Shown: positions 8,706-17,710, numbered from the stretch's first letter. The stretch is 64,000 nucleotides of DNA from Pseudomonas baetica (GCF_002813455.1 NZ_PHHE01000001.1:2914001-2978000), one strand, 5' to 3'. Program-made: numbers and translations. Notes: a model not told the origin generated them from the letters alone.

Positions 8706-9940
8706 TGAAGCGCGTCGTCGTCACCGGCATGGCCGGCATCACCTCGCTGGGCAGCGACTGGGACACCATTGCTGGCAACTTCGCAGCCAACCGCAGCGGC
8801 ATCCGCCGGATGGACGAGTGGGATCGCTTCAGCGAACTCAACACACGCCTGGCCGGGCCCATCGATGATTTCGTGGTGCCCGCGCACTGGACCCGTAAGC
8901 AACTGCGCAGCATGGGCCGGGTGTCGCGCCTGGCAGTCGGTGCGGCGGAACAAGCGCTGGCCGACGCCGGTTTGCTCGGCGACGCCTCGATCAAGGACGG
9001 GCGCATGGGCGTGGCTTGTGGCTCGTCCACCGGCAGCACCGACGAGATCAAAGCCTTCGGCAACATGCTGCTCAACTCGGTGGCCGAAGGCCTGAACGCC
9101 AACTCCTACGTGCGGATGATGCCGCACACCACCGCCGCCAATATCAGCATCTTCTTCGGCCTTACCGGGCGCCTGATCCCGACGTCCAGCGCCTGCACCA
9201 GCGGCAGCCAGGGCATCGGCTACGCGTATGAGGCGATCAAGTTCGGTCGCTTGCCGTTGATGCTCGCCGGCGGCGCCGAAGAACTCTGCCCGACCGAAGC
9301 CATGGTCTTCGACGCGCTCTACGCCACCAGCCTGAAAAACGATGCGCCGCAAACCAGCCCACGCCCGTATGACAAGGGTCGCGACGGTCTGGTGATCGGC
9401 GAAGGTGGCGGCATGCTGGTGCTTGAGGAGCTGGAACACGCGCTCGCTCGCGGCGCACACATCCACGCCGAAATCGTCGGTTTCGGCAGCAACGCCGACG
9501 GCCAGCACACCACACGCCCGGAACAAACCACCATGCGCCGTGCGATGGAGCTGGCGCTGGAAGACGCCGGCCTGACGCCGGATGCCATCGGTTATGTCAA
9601 TGGTCACGGCACGGCTACAGAACAGGGCGACATTGCCGAAACACTGGCGACCAGCAGTTTGTTTGGCGAACGCATGCCGATCAGCTCGCAGAAGAGTTTC
9701 CTCGGCCACACCCTCGGGGCCTGCGGCGCGCTGGAGTCCTGGTTCAGCATCGAGATGATGAACCGCGACCTGTACGTGCACACGTTCAACCTCGACGAGG
9801 TCGATCCGCACTGCGGCAAGCTCGATTACCTACGCGGCGAATTCCGCCAGATGCACCACGACTACGTGATGAACAACAATTTCGCTTTTGGTGGCGTCAA
9901 CACCTCGTTGATTTTCCGCCGCTGGCCGCAACCGAATTAA
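8705..9940 (+). CDS. Beta-ketoacyl-ACP synthase, second of two in the polyene cluster
   Basis: The ATG at 8705 is fused to the stop of the reductase gene (TGATG), giving 411 residues; a GTG two codons earlier is less likely. The KAS II triad is complete: Cys164 in SSACTSGSQG, GHGTATEQGD, and LGHTLGACGA. It therefore has catalytic capacity, like the synthase at 6327-7523, and the two may differ in chain-length preference or act as partners. It is the last biosynthetic gene of the coupled operon, followed after 20 bases by a small secreted protein gene with its own ribosome-binding site. Confidence 0.86.
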   Translation: MKRVVVTGMAGITSLGSDWDTIAGNFAANRSGIRRMDEWDRFSELNTRLAGPIDDFVVPAHWTRKQLRSMGRVSRLAVGAAEQALADAGLLGDASIKDGRMGVACGSSTGSTDEIKAFGNMLLNSVAEGLNANSYVRMMPHTTAANISIFFGLTGRLIPTSSACTSGSQGIGYAYEAIKFGRLPLMLAGGAEELCPTEAMVFDALYATSLKNDAPQTSPRPYDKGRDGLVIGEGGGMLVLEELEHALARGAHIHAEIVGFGSNADGQHTTRPEQTTMRRAMELALEDAGLTPDAIGYVNGHGTATEQGDIAETLATSSLFGERMPISSQKSFLGHTLGACGALESWFSIEMMNRDLYVHTFNLDEVDPHCGKLDYLRGEFRQMHHDYVMNNNFAFGGVNTSLIFRRWPQPN

Positions 9941-9960
9941 TCCAGGTCAAGGAGACCTCC

Positions 9961-10404
9961 ATGCACTTCAAGAAACTCGCTGCCTTCACTCTGCTGCTCT
10001 GCGCCTTGCCGGCCGTCAGCCAGGCTCGTGACACAGCGGTTTACCTGCCGTTCGACAAAGCCGTCGCCGAAGCGACCCGTTCGGGCAAAATCGATGGCAG
10101 CGTGAAGTTCTATCTGGCCGGCAACACCCCGGCCGGCAAAGTCACCGTGCTCAGCCCAGGTGCCGTGACCAACAAGAAAACCAACGCCTTCAACAAGTCC
10201 GACACAGAGGCCTGCGAGTGGGTCGTGCAATCGGCCATCATCAGCCTGCACCAGGCCGCGAAAAGCGCCGGCGCCAACGCAGTGACCAACATCGTCAGCT
10301 TCTACAAGAGCAACGAGCGCAAGGATGCGCAGACCTACGAATGCCACGCCGGCGCGATCATGGCGGGGATTGCGTTGAAGGGTGATCTGGCGAAGGTGCA
10401 GTAA
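9961..10404 (+). CDS. Small secreted protein of the family mislabelled 'excinuclease ATPase subunit'
   Basis: The 147-residue product begins with a clear signal peptide (residues 1-22, ending AVSQA). The mature domain contains the phrases GSVKFYLAG, NKSDTEACEWV and AGANAVTNIVSFYKSNE. It has no ABC ATPase motif, so the excinuclease name often given to relatives is unfounded. Two cysteines (in EACEW and YECHAG) could form a disulphide bond in the periplasm. An AAGGAG lies upstream of the ATG. It follows the polyene operon closely and has a paralogue immediately downstream. Function is unknown. Confidence 0.78.
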   Translation: MHFKKLAAFTLLLCALPAVSQARDTAVYLPFDKAVAEATRSGKIDGSVKFYLAGNTPAGKVTVLSPGAVTNKKTNAFNKSDTEACEWVVQSAIISLHQAAKSAGANAVTNIVSFYKSNERKDAQTYECHAGAIMAGIALKGDLAKVQ

Positions 10405-10420
10405 ACGCCAGAAACCACAA

Positions 10421-10440
10421 AGGGCGCCATTCGGCGCCCT
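10421..10440 (+). terminator. Hairpin terminator after the first small secreted protein
   Basis: A perfect eight-base-pair stem with a four-base ATTC loop (AGGGCGCC and GGCGCCCT) lies 17 bases after the stop codon. Only a weak T-rich tail follows (GCTCATTT), so termination may be partial, allowing readthrough into the paralogue. Confidence 0.65.
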
Positions 10441-10552
10441 GCTCATTTCAGCATCTACACTCATCCTGACAGGCCATCGCACCGCCTGCCGGAGCGGCGA
10501 GCCCAATCCCCCCCTGCACTCGCGCTTCTCTTTCACCGTCAAGGAGATGACC

Positions 10553-10990
10553 ATGCAAGTGAAAGCCCTGATCGCCGCCACGCTCTTCAGCCTGCTGCCC
10601 AGCGCCAGCCACGCCACCAATCTGATGTACATGCCCTTCGAAACCGTGCTGTCGGATGCGATTCGCGCCGGGCGGCTGGATGGCAGCGTGAAGTTCTATT
10701 TGGTCGGCAATGGCCCGCAGGGCACACAGCAGTTATTACGCCGCGATGTGATCAGTGATCTGAAGACCAACGGTTTCAACAAGAGCGACCACAATTCCTG
10801 CGAGTGGGTGTTGCAGTCGAATCTGATCAAGTTGCAGGCCGAGGCCAAGCGGGTAGGGGCGAATGCGGTGGTCAATATCGTCAGCTATTACGACCGGCAT
10901 GTGCGCAAGGATTTGAATACCTATGAGTGCCGGGCGGGGATTTTTGTCACGCGGGTGGCATTGAAGGGGGATTTGGTGCGGTTGCCTTAG
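10553..10990 (+). CDS. Paralogue of the preceding small secreted protein
   Basis: The 145-residue protein has a signal peptide (MQVKALIAATLFSLLPSASHA) and shares with its neighbour the blocks YMPFETV, DGSVKFYLVGN, TNGFNKSDHNSCEWV, GANAVVNIVSYYDR and TYECRAG, including both cysteines. AAGGAG six bases before the ATG fixes the start. The pair looks like a tandem duplication with strong divergence between the conserved blocks. No enzymatic motif is seen, and function is unknown. Confidence 0.75.
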   Translation: MQVKALIAATLFSLLPSASHATNLMYMPFETVLSDAIRAGRLDGSVKFYLVGNGPQGTQQLLRRDVISDLKTNGFNKSDHNSCEWVLQSNLIKLQAEAKRVGANAVVNIVSYYDRHVRKDLNTYECRAGIFVTRVALKGDLVRLP

Positions 10991-11020
10991 GCATTCTGGA
11001 ATTTTTTGGCGTAGCGGCCG

Positions 11021-11123
11021 GCCTCTTCGCAAGCAAGCCCGCTCCCACAATTGATCTTCAGTGAACACATACTGTACGCATGACACAAATCCCCTGTGGG
11101 AGCGGGCTTGCTCGCGAAGAGAC
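11021..11123. repeat. REP palindrome pair (REPIN-like)
   Basis: Two inverted arms of the GCGGGCTTGC variant (11021-11050 and about 11094-11123) lie between the convergent small secreted protein gene and the lysR-type gene. The left arm has one substitution (TTCGCAAGC where the common form has TTCGCGAGC). Confidence 0.85.
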
Positions 11124-11132
11124 CAGCAGCCA

Positions 11133-12035
11133 TTACACAATCAAAGGGTCGACCTTGCGCGTGAGCAGTTCGACGAACGCCTTGGCCATCGGTGATTTCT
11201 GATCCTTGCGCTGCACCAGCCACACCGCCGAAATCGCTTCAGGATCCAGCAGCGGCCGATACACCACGCCGTCGATGCGCATCCGCTGATAAGAGGCTGG
11301 CAAGACAGAGACGCCCAACCCCGCTGCCACCAGACCAATGATGGTCATCGCCTCCCCCGCCTCTTGGGCAAAGTGCGGACTGAAGCCTGCGTCACGCGCC
11401 AGGCTGAGCAGTTGTGCGTAAAGACCGCTGCCATAGCTGCGCGGAAAGAACACGAACGGCTCCAGCGCCAGCGCCGAAAGAAACAGGCCCTCCTCGCTGC
11501 CCTGGGCCAACGGATGCTTGGCGCTGAGCACAGCCACCAAAGGCTCGCGCATCAATTCCACCACGCTCAAGGAATCGGGCAGGCCCAGCGGACGCATGAT
11601 GCCGACTTCGATCGACTCGTCCACCAGCGCCTCCGCGACCTGTGTACTGCTCATTTCCCGCAGGTTCAGGTGCACCGCCGGGAAACGCTGACGAAAGGAA
11701 AAGATCGCCTGCGGAATCGTCGAGTTGAACGGCGCAGAAGAGGTGAAGCCGATCTTCAGTTCCCCGAGTTCGCCGAGTTGCGCACGACGGGCGACATCCG
11801 CCGCTTTGTCGACCTGCGCCAGTACCAAGCGCGCCTCCTCGAGAAACAATCTGCCGGCCTCGCTCAGCTCGACCCGACGATTGGTGCGCTCGAACAGCCG
11901 TGCGCCGACCTCTTGCTCCAGCGACTGAATCTGCTGGCTCAATGGCGGCTGAGAAATCCCCAGCACCTGTGCGGCCCGGCCGAAATGCAGTTCTTCGGCA
12001 ACGGCGATGAAGTAGCGCAGGTGACGCAATTCCAT
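11133..12035 (-). CDS. LysR-family transcriptional regulator
   Basis: This 300-residue regulator has an N-terminal winged helix-turn-helix (residues 1-60; MELRHLRYFIAVAEELHFGRAA followed by ISQPPLSQQIQSLE) and a C-terminal periplasmic-binding-protein-like effector domain (about 90-290). It is divergent from the MFS transporter gene with 120 bases between the start codons, the usual arrangement for a LysR protein controlling its neighbour and itself. The inducer is unknown. Confidence 0.9.
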   Translation of the reverse strand: MELRHLRYFIAVAEELHFGRAAQVLGISQPPLSQQIQSLEQEVGARLFERTNRRVELSEAGRLFLEEARLVLAQVDKAADVARRAQLGELGELKIGFTSSAPFNSTIPQAIFSFRQRFPAVHLNLREMSSTQVAEALVDESIEVGIMRPLGLPDSLSVVELMREPLVAVLSAKHPLAQGSEEGLFLSALALEPFVFFPRSYGSGLYAQLLSLARDAGFSPHFAQEAGEAMTIIGLVAAGLGVSVLPASYQRMRIDGVVYRPLLDPEAISAVWLVQRKDQKSPMAKAFVELLTRKVDPLIV

Positions 12036-12083
12036 GAAAACTCCATTAGGTCGTTAAAGCTATCAAACAGGTCGAACAATATA

Positions 12084-12111
12084 TTGGATAGAAACATTAG
12101 CCAGCTATATG
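12084..12111 (+). promoter_or_regulatory. Candidate sigma-70 promoter for the MFS gene
   Basis: TTGGAT and TATATG are separated by 16 bases in the AT-rich gap between the lysR-type gene and the MFS gene. The sequence also contains partial palindromes that could bind the LysR protein, but no clear T-N11-A operator was fixed by eye. Confidence 0.4.
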
Positions 12112-12155
12112 CTTTTTTCCATTGCCTGCCTGGCCGTGCTCTCCCGAGGTCTGAT

Positions 12156-13430
12156 GTGAAAACCGCCGCCGCCCCTCTTGCCCATGAAGTACCACCTGCT
12201 GCGGCCGACGATGTCGTCGCCGAGCTGCAAGAGCTCTACATCGAAAAAGGCACACCGATGTTCATGCGCACGGTGCTGGCGCTGTTCAGCGGTGGGTTTG
12301 CGACGTTTGCCCTGCTGTATTGCGTGCAACCGATGATGCCGCTGCTGTCCCACGAGTACGGGATCAACGCGGCGCAGAGCAGCCTGATTCTGTCAGTGGC
12401 CACCGGCATGCTCGCCATCGGCCTGCTCATTACCGGGCCGATTTCCGATCGGGTCGGGCGTAAACCGGTGATGGTCACCGCGTTGTTCGCAGCGGCGCTG
12501 TGCACCATCGCCAGTTCGATGATGCCGAGCTGGGAAGGTGTATTGATCATGCGCGCGCTCATCGGTTTGTCGCTGAGCGGTCTGGCGGCGGTGGCGATGA
12601 CTTACTTGAGCGAAGAGATTCACCCGCAACACATCGGTCTGGCGATGGGTCTGTACATCGGTGGTAACGCGATTGGCGGGATGAGCGGACGGTTGATCAC
12701 CGGGGTGCTGATCGACTTCGTCAGCTGGCACACGGCAATGCTGGTGATCGGCGGTCTGGCGATGATTGCGGCGGCGGTGTTCTGGAAGATTCTGCCGGAA
12801 TCACGCAACTTCCGCTCGCGCTCACTGCACCCGCGTAGCCTGCTCGACGGTTTCACCATGCACTTTCGCGATGCCGGTTTGCCGCTGCTGTTTCTTGAAG
12901 CGTTCGTGCTGATGGGCGCGTTCGTGACGCTGTTCAACTACATCGGCTATCGCTTGCTGGCCGCACCGTACAACCTTGATCAGCTGTTCGTCGGTTTGCT
13001 CTCGGTGGTGTACCTGTCGGGCATCTACAGCTCGGCGAAGATCGGTTCACTGGCGGACAAACTGGGGCGACGCAAAGTGTTGTGGGCGACGATTGCGCTG
13101 ATGTTCGTCGGCCTCGCGCTGACGATGCTCACACCATTGCCGCTGGTGATCGTCGGCATGCTGATCTTCACCTTCGGCTTCTTTGGCGCGCACTCGGTGG
13201 CGAGTAGCTGGATCGGACGACGGGCGTTGAAGGCCAAGGGGCAGGCGTCGTCGTTGTATCTGTTCAGTTATTACGCAGGGTCGAGCATTGCCGGCACGGC
13301 GGGTGGGGTGTTCTGGCACTTGGGGGGATGGAACGGTATTGGCCTGTTTATCGGCGCGCTGTTGCTGATTGCGCTGTTGGTGGCGTTGAAGCTGGCGAAA
13401 TTGCCAACACTGGGTAGCGCGCCACCCTGA
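12156..13430 (+). CDS. MFS transporter, YnfM-like
   Basis: A GTG start with GAGG six bases upstream gives 424 residues. The much longer upstream open frame is antisense to the lysR-type gene and is rejected. After a polar N-terminus of about 35 residues come twelve membrane segments with the major-facilitator loop motif ISDRVGRKPVM between helices 2 and 3 and the repeat ADKLGRRKVL in the second half. It is probably an inner-membrane drug or metabolite efflux carrier controlled by the divergent LysR protein. Its stop lies three bases from the convergent gspM stop. Confidence 0.85.
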   Translation: MKTAAAPLAHEVPPAAADDVVAELQELYIEKGTPMFMRTVLALFSGGFATFALLYCVQPMMPLLSHEYGINAAQSSLILSVATGMLAIGLLITGPISDRVGRKPVMVTALFAAALCTIASSMMPSWEGVLIMRALIGLSLSGLAAVAMTYLSEEIHPQHIGLAMGLYIGGNAIGGMSGRLITGVLIDFVSWHTAMLVIGGLAMIAAAVFWKILPESRNFRSRSLHPRSLLDGFTMHFRDAGLPLLFLEAFVLMGAFVTLFNYIGYRLLAAPYNLDQLFVGLLSVVYLSGIYSSAKIGSLADKLGRRKVLWATIALMFVGLALTMLTPLPLVIVGMLIFTFGFFGAHSVASSWIGRRALKAKGQASSLYLFSYYAGSSIAGTAGGVFWHLGGWNGIGLFIGALLLIALLVALKLAKLPTLGSAPP

Positions 13431-13433
13431 CCG

Positions 13434-13904
13434 TCAGGATGGCTCGGCACGAACCACCAGTTGCGCTTCCAGTAACTGATCTTTTTTATCCAGGCTCAGG
13501 GATTCGAATTGAGCACCGTCGCGTTCGACGCCCTCCAGCCATTTCAGTAATGTCTGCGCATTGCCCCGCAAGGTGATGCGCAGGACATTGTCATCGGCCT
13601 CGAACTGTTCCAGGTCCAGCCCCTGCGCCAATGCGCTGTCACTGAGCCGGGTGGAGAGCGGCGCGGACACCAGCGGGCGCTGCTGCGACGGCAGTGCGCG
13701 CTGCACTTGCAGCGCCAGCGCCAACCGTTGTTGATAAAGTCGTTCAGCGGCAGCCAGACGCTGTTGTGCCGGTTGCCAGAGCCCACTGAACATCAGCACG
13801 GCGATCAGGAAAATGCCCAGCCAGACCAGCATTTTCTGATCCCTGCGCGGCAGTTGCTGCCATTTTTCCTGCAAGACTGGCGGTAACTTCAGGTAAGACT
13901 TCAT
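13434..13904 (-). CDS. gspM: Type II secretion system protein M
   Basis: The 156-residue bitopic inner-membrane protein has a short cytoplasmic tail, one membrane segment (about 27-43) and a coiled-coil then ferredoxin-like periplasmic domain. It is the last gene of the secretion operon, starting directly after the gspL stop. GspM partners GspL in the assembly platform. No gspN or prepilin peptidase gene follows, so processing of the pseudopilins must rely on a peptidase encoded elsewhere. Confidence 0.82.
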   Translation of the reverse strand: MKSYLKLPPVLQEKWQQLPRRDQKMLVWLGIFLIAVLMFSGLWQPAQQRLAAAERLYQQRLALALQVQRALPSQQRPLVSAPLSTRLSDSALAQGLDLEQFEADDNVLRITLRGNAQTLLKWLEGVERDGAQFESLSLDKKDQLLEAQLVVRAEPS

Positions 13905-15014
13905 TCAGGACGACTCCTCCAGCGTCAATATTGCCCGCACGCGGTTCTGGTCTTTGCTGGCACTGCCGAGCTTGATTGGCATGCCGCTCTGTCTGCCGCG
14001 CTCGCGCAACTGCTCAAGTTCGGCAAAACTGTTGGCTGTGAGTTGCACTTTCCAACCCTCGCCGGCGCGATACTCGATGCGTTGTACCTCGACGCTGCTG
14101 CCACCGATTACCTGTTCGGCAAGGCTGTGCAAACGCGCCAGGCGGGTTTGCTGATTCGTATCACCCTGCGATTGCAAGGCACGCAATTGCGCAGCCAGGT
14201 CAACAATGCGGGTTTCCTGGGGATAGATGGCTCTGAACCGCTCTACGCTGTCGGCGTAAAGAAGCCCGGCTTGTTGTTCAAGAAAATGGCTACGTGCCTG
14301 AGTGAACCCCCACAGCATCAGGAACGTCAGACCCACCGCCACCCCCACAAGCGACCAGGGCAAGCGTCGCTGCGACTGAGCATATTCGCCCTGACGCAGG
14401 TCTATGGCGTGCCGGGATTGTCTGGCCAGCACAGTGCTGAGCGCTGTCAGCGCAGAGCCCGGTGTGTTCAGCCAATGCACGGGGGATGCCGGGTTTTCCT
14501 TCAAGGTTTCACGTCCTTGATCGGTCAGCGCCAGCCTCGCTTGCTGGGTCCCTCCGACGATCCAGCGCCCGAACCACCAGGCGCCACAAGGCTGATCGTC
14601 GGGCAGCAGATCGGCATCGACGTAACAGCTTGCCGGCTCGATACCCAAGGACTTCAGCAGGACCAACAACGTTTCCAGCCACTGCCGGTCGATTACCAAC
14701 AGCGGATAACGTCGCGTAGCGTCTGAGCGCCCGACCGCCACATGAACGCTGTCCAGTTCCTGCGCCAATTGGTCCTCAATCGCATACGTCAGCGCCTGTA
14801 CGGAAGGCCGTCGTCGGTTAGGCCACGCGTCGGTGAGCCACCAACTACAAACCTCCATTGGCAGTATCAGCATGACGCTGGCACCGGCCAACACGGTCGC
14901 GGCGTTGGCCAACGGCATGAGATTCGGCGCCTCGTCGTCACGCCAGAAACAGCATGGCCAATCGGGTGAGGCCTTAGGCAAGCCTTCGGCGGTCAGGTAA
15001 AGCCAGGTTTTCAT
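13905..15014 (-). CDS. gspL: Type II secretion system protein L
   Basis: The 369-residue protein has an actin-like cytoplasmic domain (residues about 1-215), one membrane segment (about 228-245; LVGVAVGLTFLMLWGF) and a periplasmic ferredoxin-like domain. It recruits the GspE ATPase to the inner-membrane platform. It starts inside the end of gspK (overlap of four bases) and abuts gspM. Confidence 0.84.
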   Translation of the reverse strand: MKTWLYLTAEGLPKASPDWPCCFWRDDEAPNLMPLANAATVLAGASVMLILPMEVCSWWLTDAWPNRRRPSVQALTYAIEDQLAQELDSVHVAVGRSDATRRYPLLVIDRQWLETLLVLLKSLGIEPASCYVDADLLPDDQPCGAWWFGRWIVGGTQQARLALTDQGRETLKENPASPVHWLNTPGSALTALSTVLARQSRHAIDLRQGEYAQSQRRLPWSLVGVAVGLTFLMLWGFTQARSHFLEQQAGLLYADSVERFRAIYPQETRIVDLAAQLRALQSQGDTNQQTRLARLHSLAEQVIGGSSVEVQRIEYRAGEGWKVQLTANSFAELEQLRERGRQSGMPIKLGSASKDQNRVRAILTLEESS

Positions 15015-15880
15015 TGGGCAGTTTCACTTTCAGTCGAGGCCACGAAACTTCGTTGTTGCAGTCGTAGCCGGCCATTACTCAAATCACGTTCAAATTGGCT
15101 GATCAGGCGCAGACGGCGCTGGCCCAACTCAGCATCCACCGTGACGCGAAACCAGCGGCTGTTCAGGCCCAACCCATGGCTGAGCACACCCAAGCCCTCA
15201 ATGGCAGGCGCCTGAGTGAAGCTCTGCACACTGGAGTAACCTTCATCAGGACGTTGCGCCACTAACGCTTGGGCGCTGTCGATGGTCATTCCTTCAAGGG
15301 TCGCGAGGACCGTTGCCGAGGCGGTGTTGACGTTTAGCGTGGCCTCCTTCGGGAGCACGGCAATCCACGGTTTGATGCGCGCCAGCCAATGCGCATCGAC
15401 GCCGGGCAGCAACCGTAATCCGGAAACATCGGACAGCAGCCCCGGGCCATCGGGCGGGCGCAAAGCGCTCAAATCCGGGGCATTCAGGTTCAGCGCCTGC
15501 AACAGCCGCGACCAGCGCCCGAGCGTGATCTGGTCGACCTGACCGGCCTTGAGCAACTGATTGATATTGAAACGCCCGGCGAGGTCTTCGATGTGGATGT
15601 GCACCCGCCCGCCGTCGATGTCGAATGCGCTACGGCGCTGGCCCCACTCTTGCCCCAGCTGAATCGTTTTTGACGCTCGCCATTGTGGGTTCTGCAGATA
15701 TTGCCGAGCCAGGGTTTCACCGCTCAGCCCCAACTGACGCAACTGCAATTGATGAAGTTGCTGCGCACTGCTTTGCACGGCGAGGCGATGGCTGCGCAGT
15801 AAACTCCCGACCAGCAACAGCGCCAGGCTCATCACCAGCAGCACCGTGATCAATGCAACGCCCTGCTGACGGCTCTTCAT
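15011..15880 (-). CDS. gspK: Type II secretion minor pseudopilin K
   Basis: The 289-residue protein starts with a prepilin-like leader MKSRQQGVALITVLLVMSLALLL and lacks the Glu5 of major pilins, as is typical for GspK. A large globular domain follows, containing the phrase NVNTASATVLATL. It would cap the pseudopilus tip with GspI and GspJ. It overlaps gspJ by four bases. Confidence 0.87.
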   Translation of the reverse strand: MKSRQQGVALITVLLVMSLALLLVGSLLRSHRLAVQSSAQQLHQLQLRQLGLSGETLARQYLQNPQWRASKTIQLGQEWGQRRSAFDIDGGRVHIHIEDLAGRFNINQLLKAGQVDQITLGRWSRLLQALNLNAPDLSALRPPDGPGLLSDVSGLRLLPGVDAHWLARIKPWIAVLPKEATLNVNTASATVLATLEGMTIDSAQALVAQRPDEGYSSVQSFTQAPAIEGLGVLSHGLGLNSRWFRVTVDAELGQRRLRLISQFERDLSNGRLRLQQRSFVASTESETAQ

Positions 15881-16437
15881 CGCACAGCCTGCGGCAAAAT
15901 GAACACGCGGCGGATCTGGCCGAAGCGCGGCGAGGAAAACTGCAGTTCCACAGCCTGGGGCGGCGCCATCGGCATTTTTGCGTCAACGGGCCACTCACTG
16001 CGCCAGGCGCTTTTTTCATCAAACAACCGCCAACGCACCTGCGTCACGCCTTCGAGCAACTTCTGCCGTTGCGCCTCGGCCTGGCCAACAGCGCGACTGT
16101 AACGCCACAGCGTTTCACCTTCGAAGGTGTAACTGACTTCCTGTAACTCACTGCGCAGCTGATCCAGCGGGTTGCGCCAGTTACCCCGTTGAAAATTCAG
16201 CAAACCGCCATCAAGCAGCATCGTGCGCCCCGGGTGCGACTCCACCACCTGCAGCACATCGCGCTCAATCACCGCTACGGCGCGCATCAAGCTGCGCAGA
16301 GCCAGTTGATGGTCGACACTGCTGCGCTCGGCGCTGGCAACACCGTCGAACAATCGCCAGCACGCCATCCCCAACACAACGAAAATGGCCATGGCGATCA
16401 GCAACTCGATCAAGGTGAAACCCGACTGTCTATTCAT
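15877..16437 (-). CDS. gspJ: Type II secretion minor pseudopilin J
   Basis: The 186-residue protein has a class III leader and N-methylation motif (QSGFTLIELLIAMAIF, cleavage after Gly6), then the GspJ-type phrase RLFDGVASAERSS. It belongs to the pseudopilus tip complex. Its start overlaps the gspI stop region. Confidence 0.88.
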   Translation of the reverse strand: MNRQSGFTLIELLIAMAIFVVLGMACWRLFDGVASAERSSVDHQLALRSLMRAVAVIERDVLQVVESHPGRTMLLDGGLLNFQRGNWRNPLDQLRSELQEVSYTFEGETLWRYSRAVGQAEAQRQKLLEGVTQVRWRLFDEKSAWRSEWPVDAKMPMAPPQAVELQFSSPRFGQIRRVFILPQAVR

Positions 16438-16795
16438 CTCGCGCCTGCAACCAGCGCTGGCTGTGGTTCACGATGTCGTCACTGTCGCCACGGCGCACGC
16501 TGATTTCGACCGCAAGCAGACGCGAGTCTTCTGCCGCTCGAATGACTTGGCTGAGCACCCACTCTCGCTGGGCGAAGGCGACAACGAATCGTCGACTGCC
16601 CAATGGCAGATTGCGTTGCAGGCTCAGTTCGTTCAACTGGTTATCCGCCAGCCATGAGGCAAACAATCGCTCCTCCAGACCGGCACCCTGCTGCAATACA
16701 TACTGACTGGCCGACAGGGCGGCGGCGGCCAGGGTTGCGAAGATCGCAAGGGCGATCATCACCTCCAGCAAGGTAAATCCGCGCTCAGTTTTCAT
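16430..16795 (-). CDS. gspI: Type II secretion minor pseudopilin I
   Basis: The ATG at 16795 gives a 121-residue protein with a short leader (MKTERG) followed by FTLLEVMIALAIFATLAAA. An upstream alternative start adds five residues but would lengthen the leader. GspI nucleates the tip complex with GspJ and GspK. The gene overlaps the 3' end of gspH. Confidence 0.87.
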   Translation of the reverse strand: MKTERGFTLLEVMIALAIFATLAAAALSASQYVLQQGAGLEERLFASWLADNQLNELSLQRNLPLGSRRFVVAFAQREWVLSQVIRAAEDSRLLAVEISVRRGDSDDIVNHSQRWLQARDE

Positions 16796-17255
16796 CGATG
16801 ACCGGCTCACTCAAACCATCACTGGAAAGACTCAACCAACGTTGACTCTTGCTGGAAAAACTCAAGACAAAGGGGCTGAGTTCGTCACTGCTGAGCAGCA
16901 AAATCTGTGGTTGCGCCGACGAGTCGCTCAAGGTCAGCGGTCGACCTTCCTGCTCAAGCGTCATGAACAATCCCGCAGGCAAATGACTTGGCGCGCCGAC
17001 GGGCTGCCAGGTCGAACGCTCGAAACGCAACAACTGATAACTCTCACGCTCCAGACGCACGCCGTATTCACGCTCTTCCAGCACCGCGCTTTCCCGTGAG
17101 GTGTTCAGTAACTGGGCAACGGCCAGGGCTTGCTGCCGCGCCTGACGTGCCGGGCTCTCGCCGGCCACCAGGGTGATCATTCCGATCACCACGCTGATCA
17201 CCACAATCACCACGAGCATCTCCAGCAACGTGAAACCACGGGCGTTGCGCTTCAT
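16785..17255 (-). CDS. gspH: Type II secretion minor pseudopilin H
   Basis: The ATG at 17255 gives 156 residues with leader MKRNARG and the motif FTLLEMLVVIVVISVVIGM. A TTG five codons upstream is possible. GspH links the tip complex to the GspG shaft. It begins two bases after the gspG stop codon. Confidence 0.87.
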   Translation of the reverse strand: MKRNARGFTLLEMLVVIVVISVVIGMITLVAGESPARQARQQALAVAQLLNTSRESAVLEEREYGVRLERESYQLLRFERSTWQPVGAPSHLPAGLFMTLEQEGRPLTLSDSSAQPQILLLSSDELSPFVLSFSSKSQRWLSLSSDGLSEPVIDEN

Positions 17256-17257
17256 CC

Positions 17258-17707
17258 TCAGTTGTCCCAATTGCCGATTTCAGCCGCGTGCCCTTCCCCA
17301 CCTTCGACGCCATCCGAACCGAAGGAATAGAGGTCATAACCCGGCCCTTTAACGCCCTGCCCCAGGTACTGATAAGGCGTACCCCACGGGTCGACCGGGA
17401 GTTTCTTCAGGTAACCCTGCGGGTTCCAGTTTTTCGCCGTCGGTGTACCTGTCGGGCGTTTGCTGAGCGCTTCGAGTCCTTGTTGAGTCGAGGGATAGTT
17501 GTGATTGTCGAGGCGATACATTTCCAGCGCCGTGGCGATCGCCTGAATATCGGTTCTGGCAGCAGTGACCTTGGCCTGATCAGGTCGGCTCATGAACTGC
17601 GGGACGACGATCGCGCCGAGAATGCCGATGATCACCACGACCACCATGATTTCGATCAGGGTAAAGCCGCGTTGGGTACGTGCGCCGCTATGTACAAAGG
17701 ATTTCAT
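17258..17707 (-). CDS. gspG: Type II secretion major pseudopilin G
   Basis: The 149-residue major pseudopilin has leader and motif RGFTLIEIMVVVVIIGILGAIVV followed by the strongly conserved region with KLPVDPWGTPYQYLGQG and a calcium-site loop (SFGSDGVEGGEG). It polymerises into the periplasmic pseudopilus that pushes substrates through the GspD secretin. Confidence 0.93.
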   Translation of the reverse strand: MKSFVHSGARTQRGFTLIEIMVVVVIIGILGAIVVPQFMSRPDQAKVTAARTDIQAIATALEMYRLDNHNYPSTQQGLEALSKRPTGTPTAKNWNPQGYLKKLPVDPWGTPYQYLGQGVKGPGYDLYSFGSDGVEGGEGHAAEIGNWDN

Positions 17708-17710
17708 GGT

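Noticed and set aside
9961..10404. Excinuclease ABC subunit function
   Set aside because: The protein is a 147-residue secreted protein without Walker or zinc-finger motifs.
11364..12155. A 264-codon N-terminal extension of the MFS protein
   Set aside because: It is antisense to the lysR-type gene; the GTG at 12156 has a proper ribosome-binding site and the usual family length.
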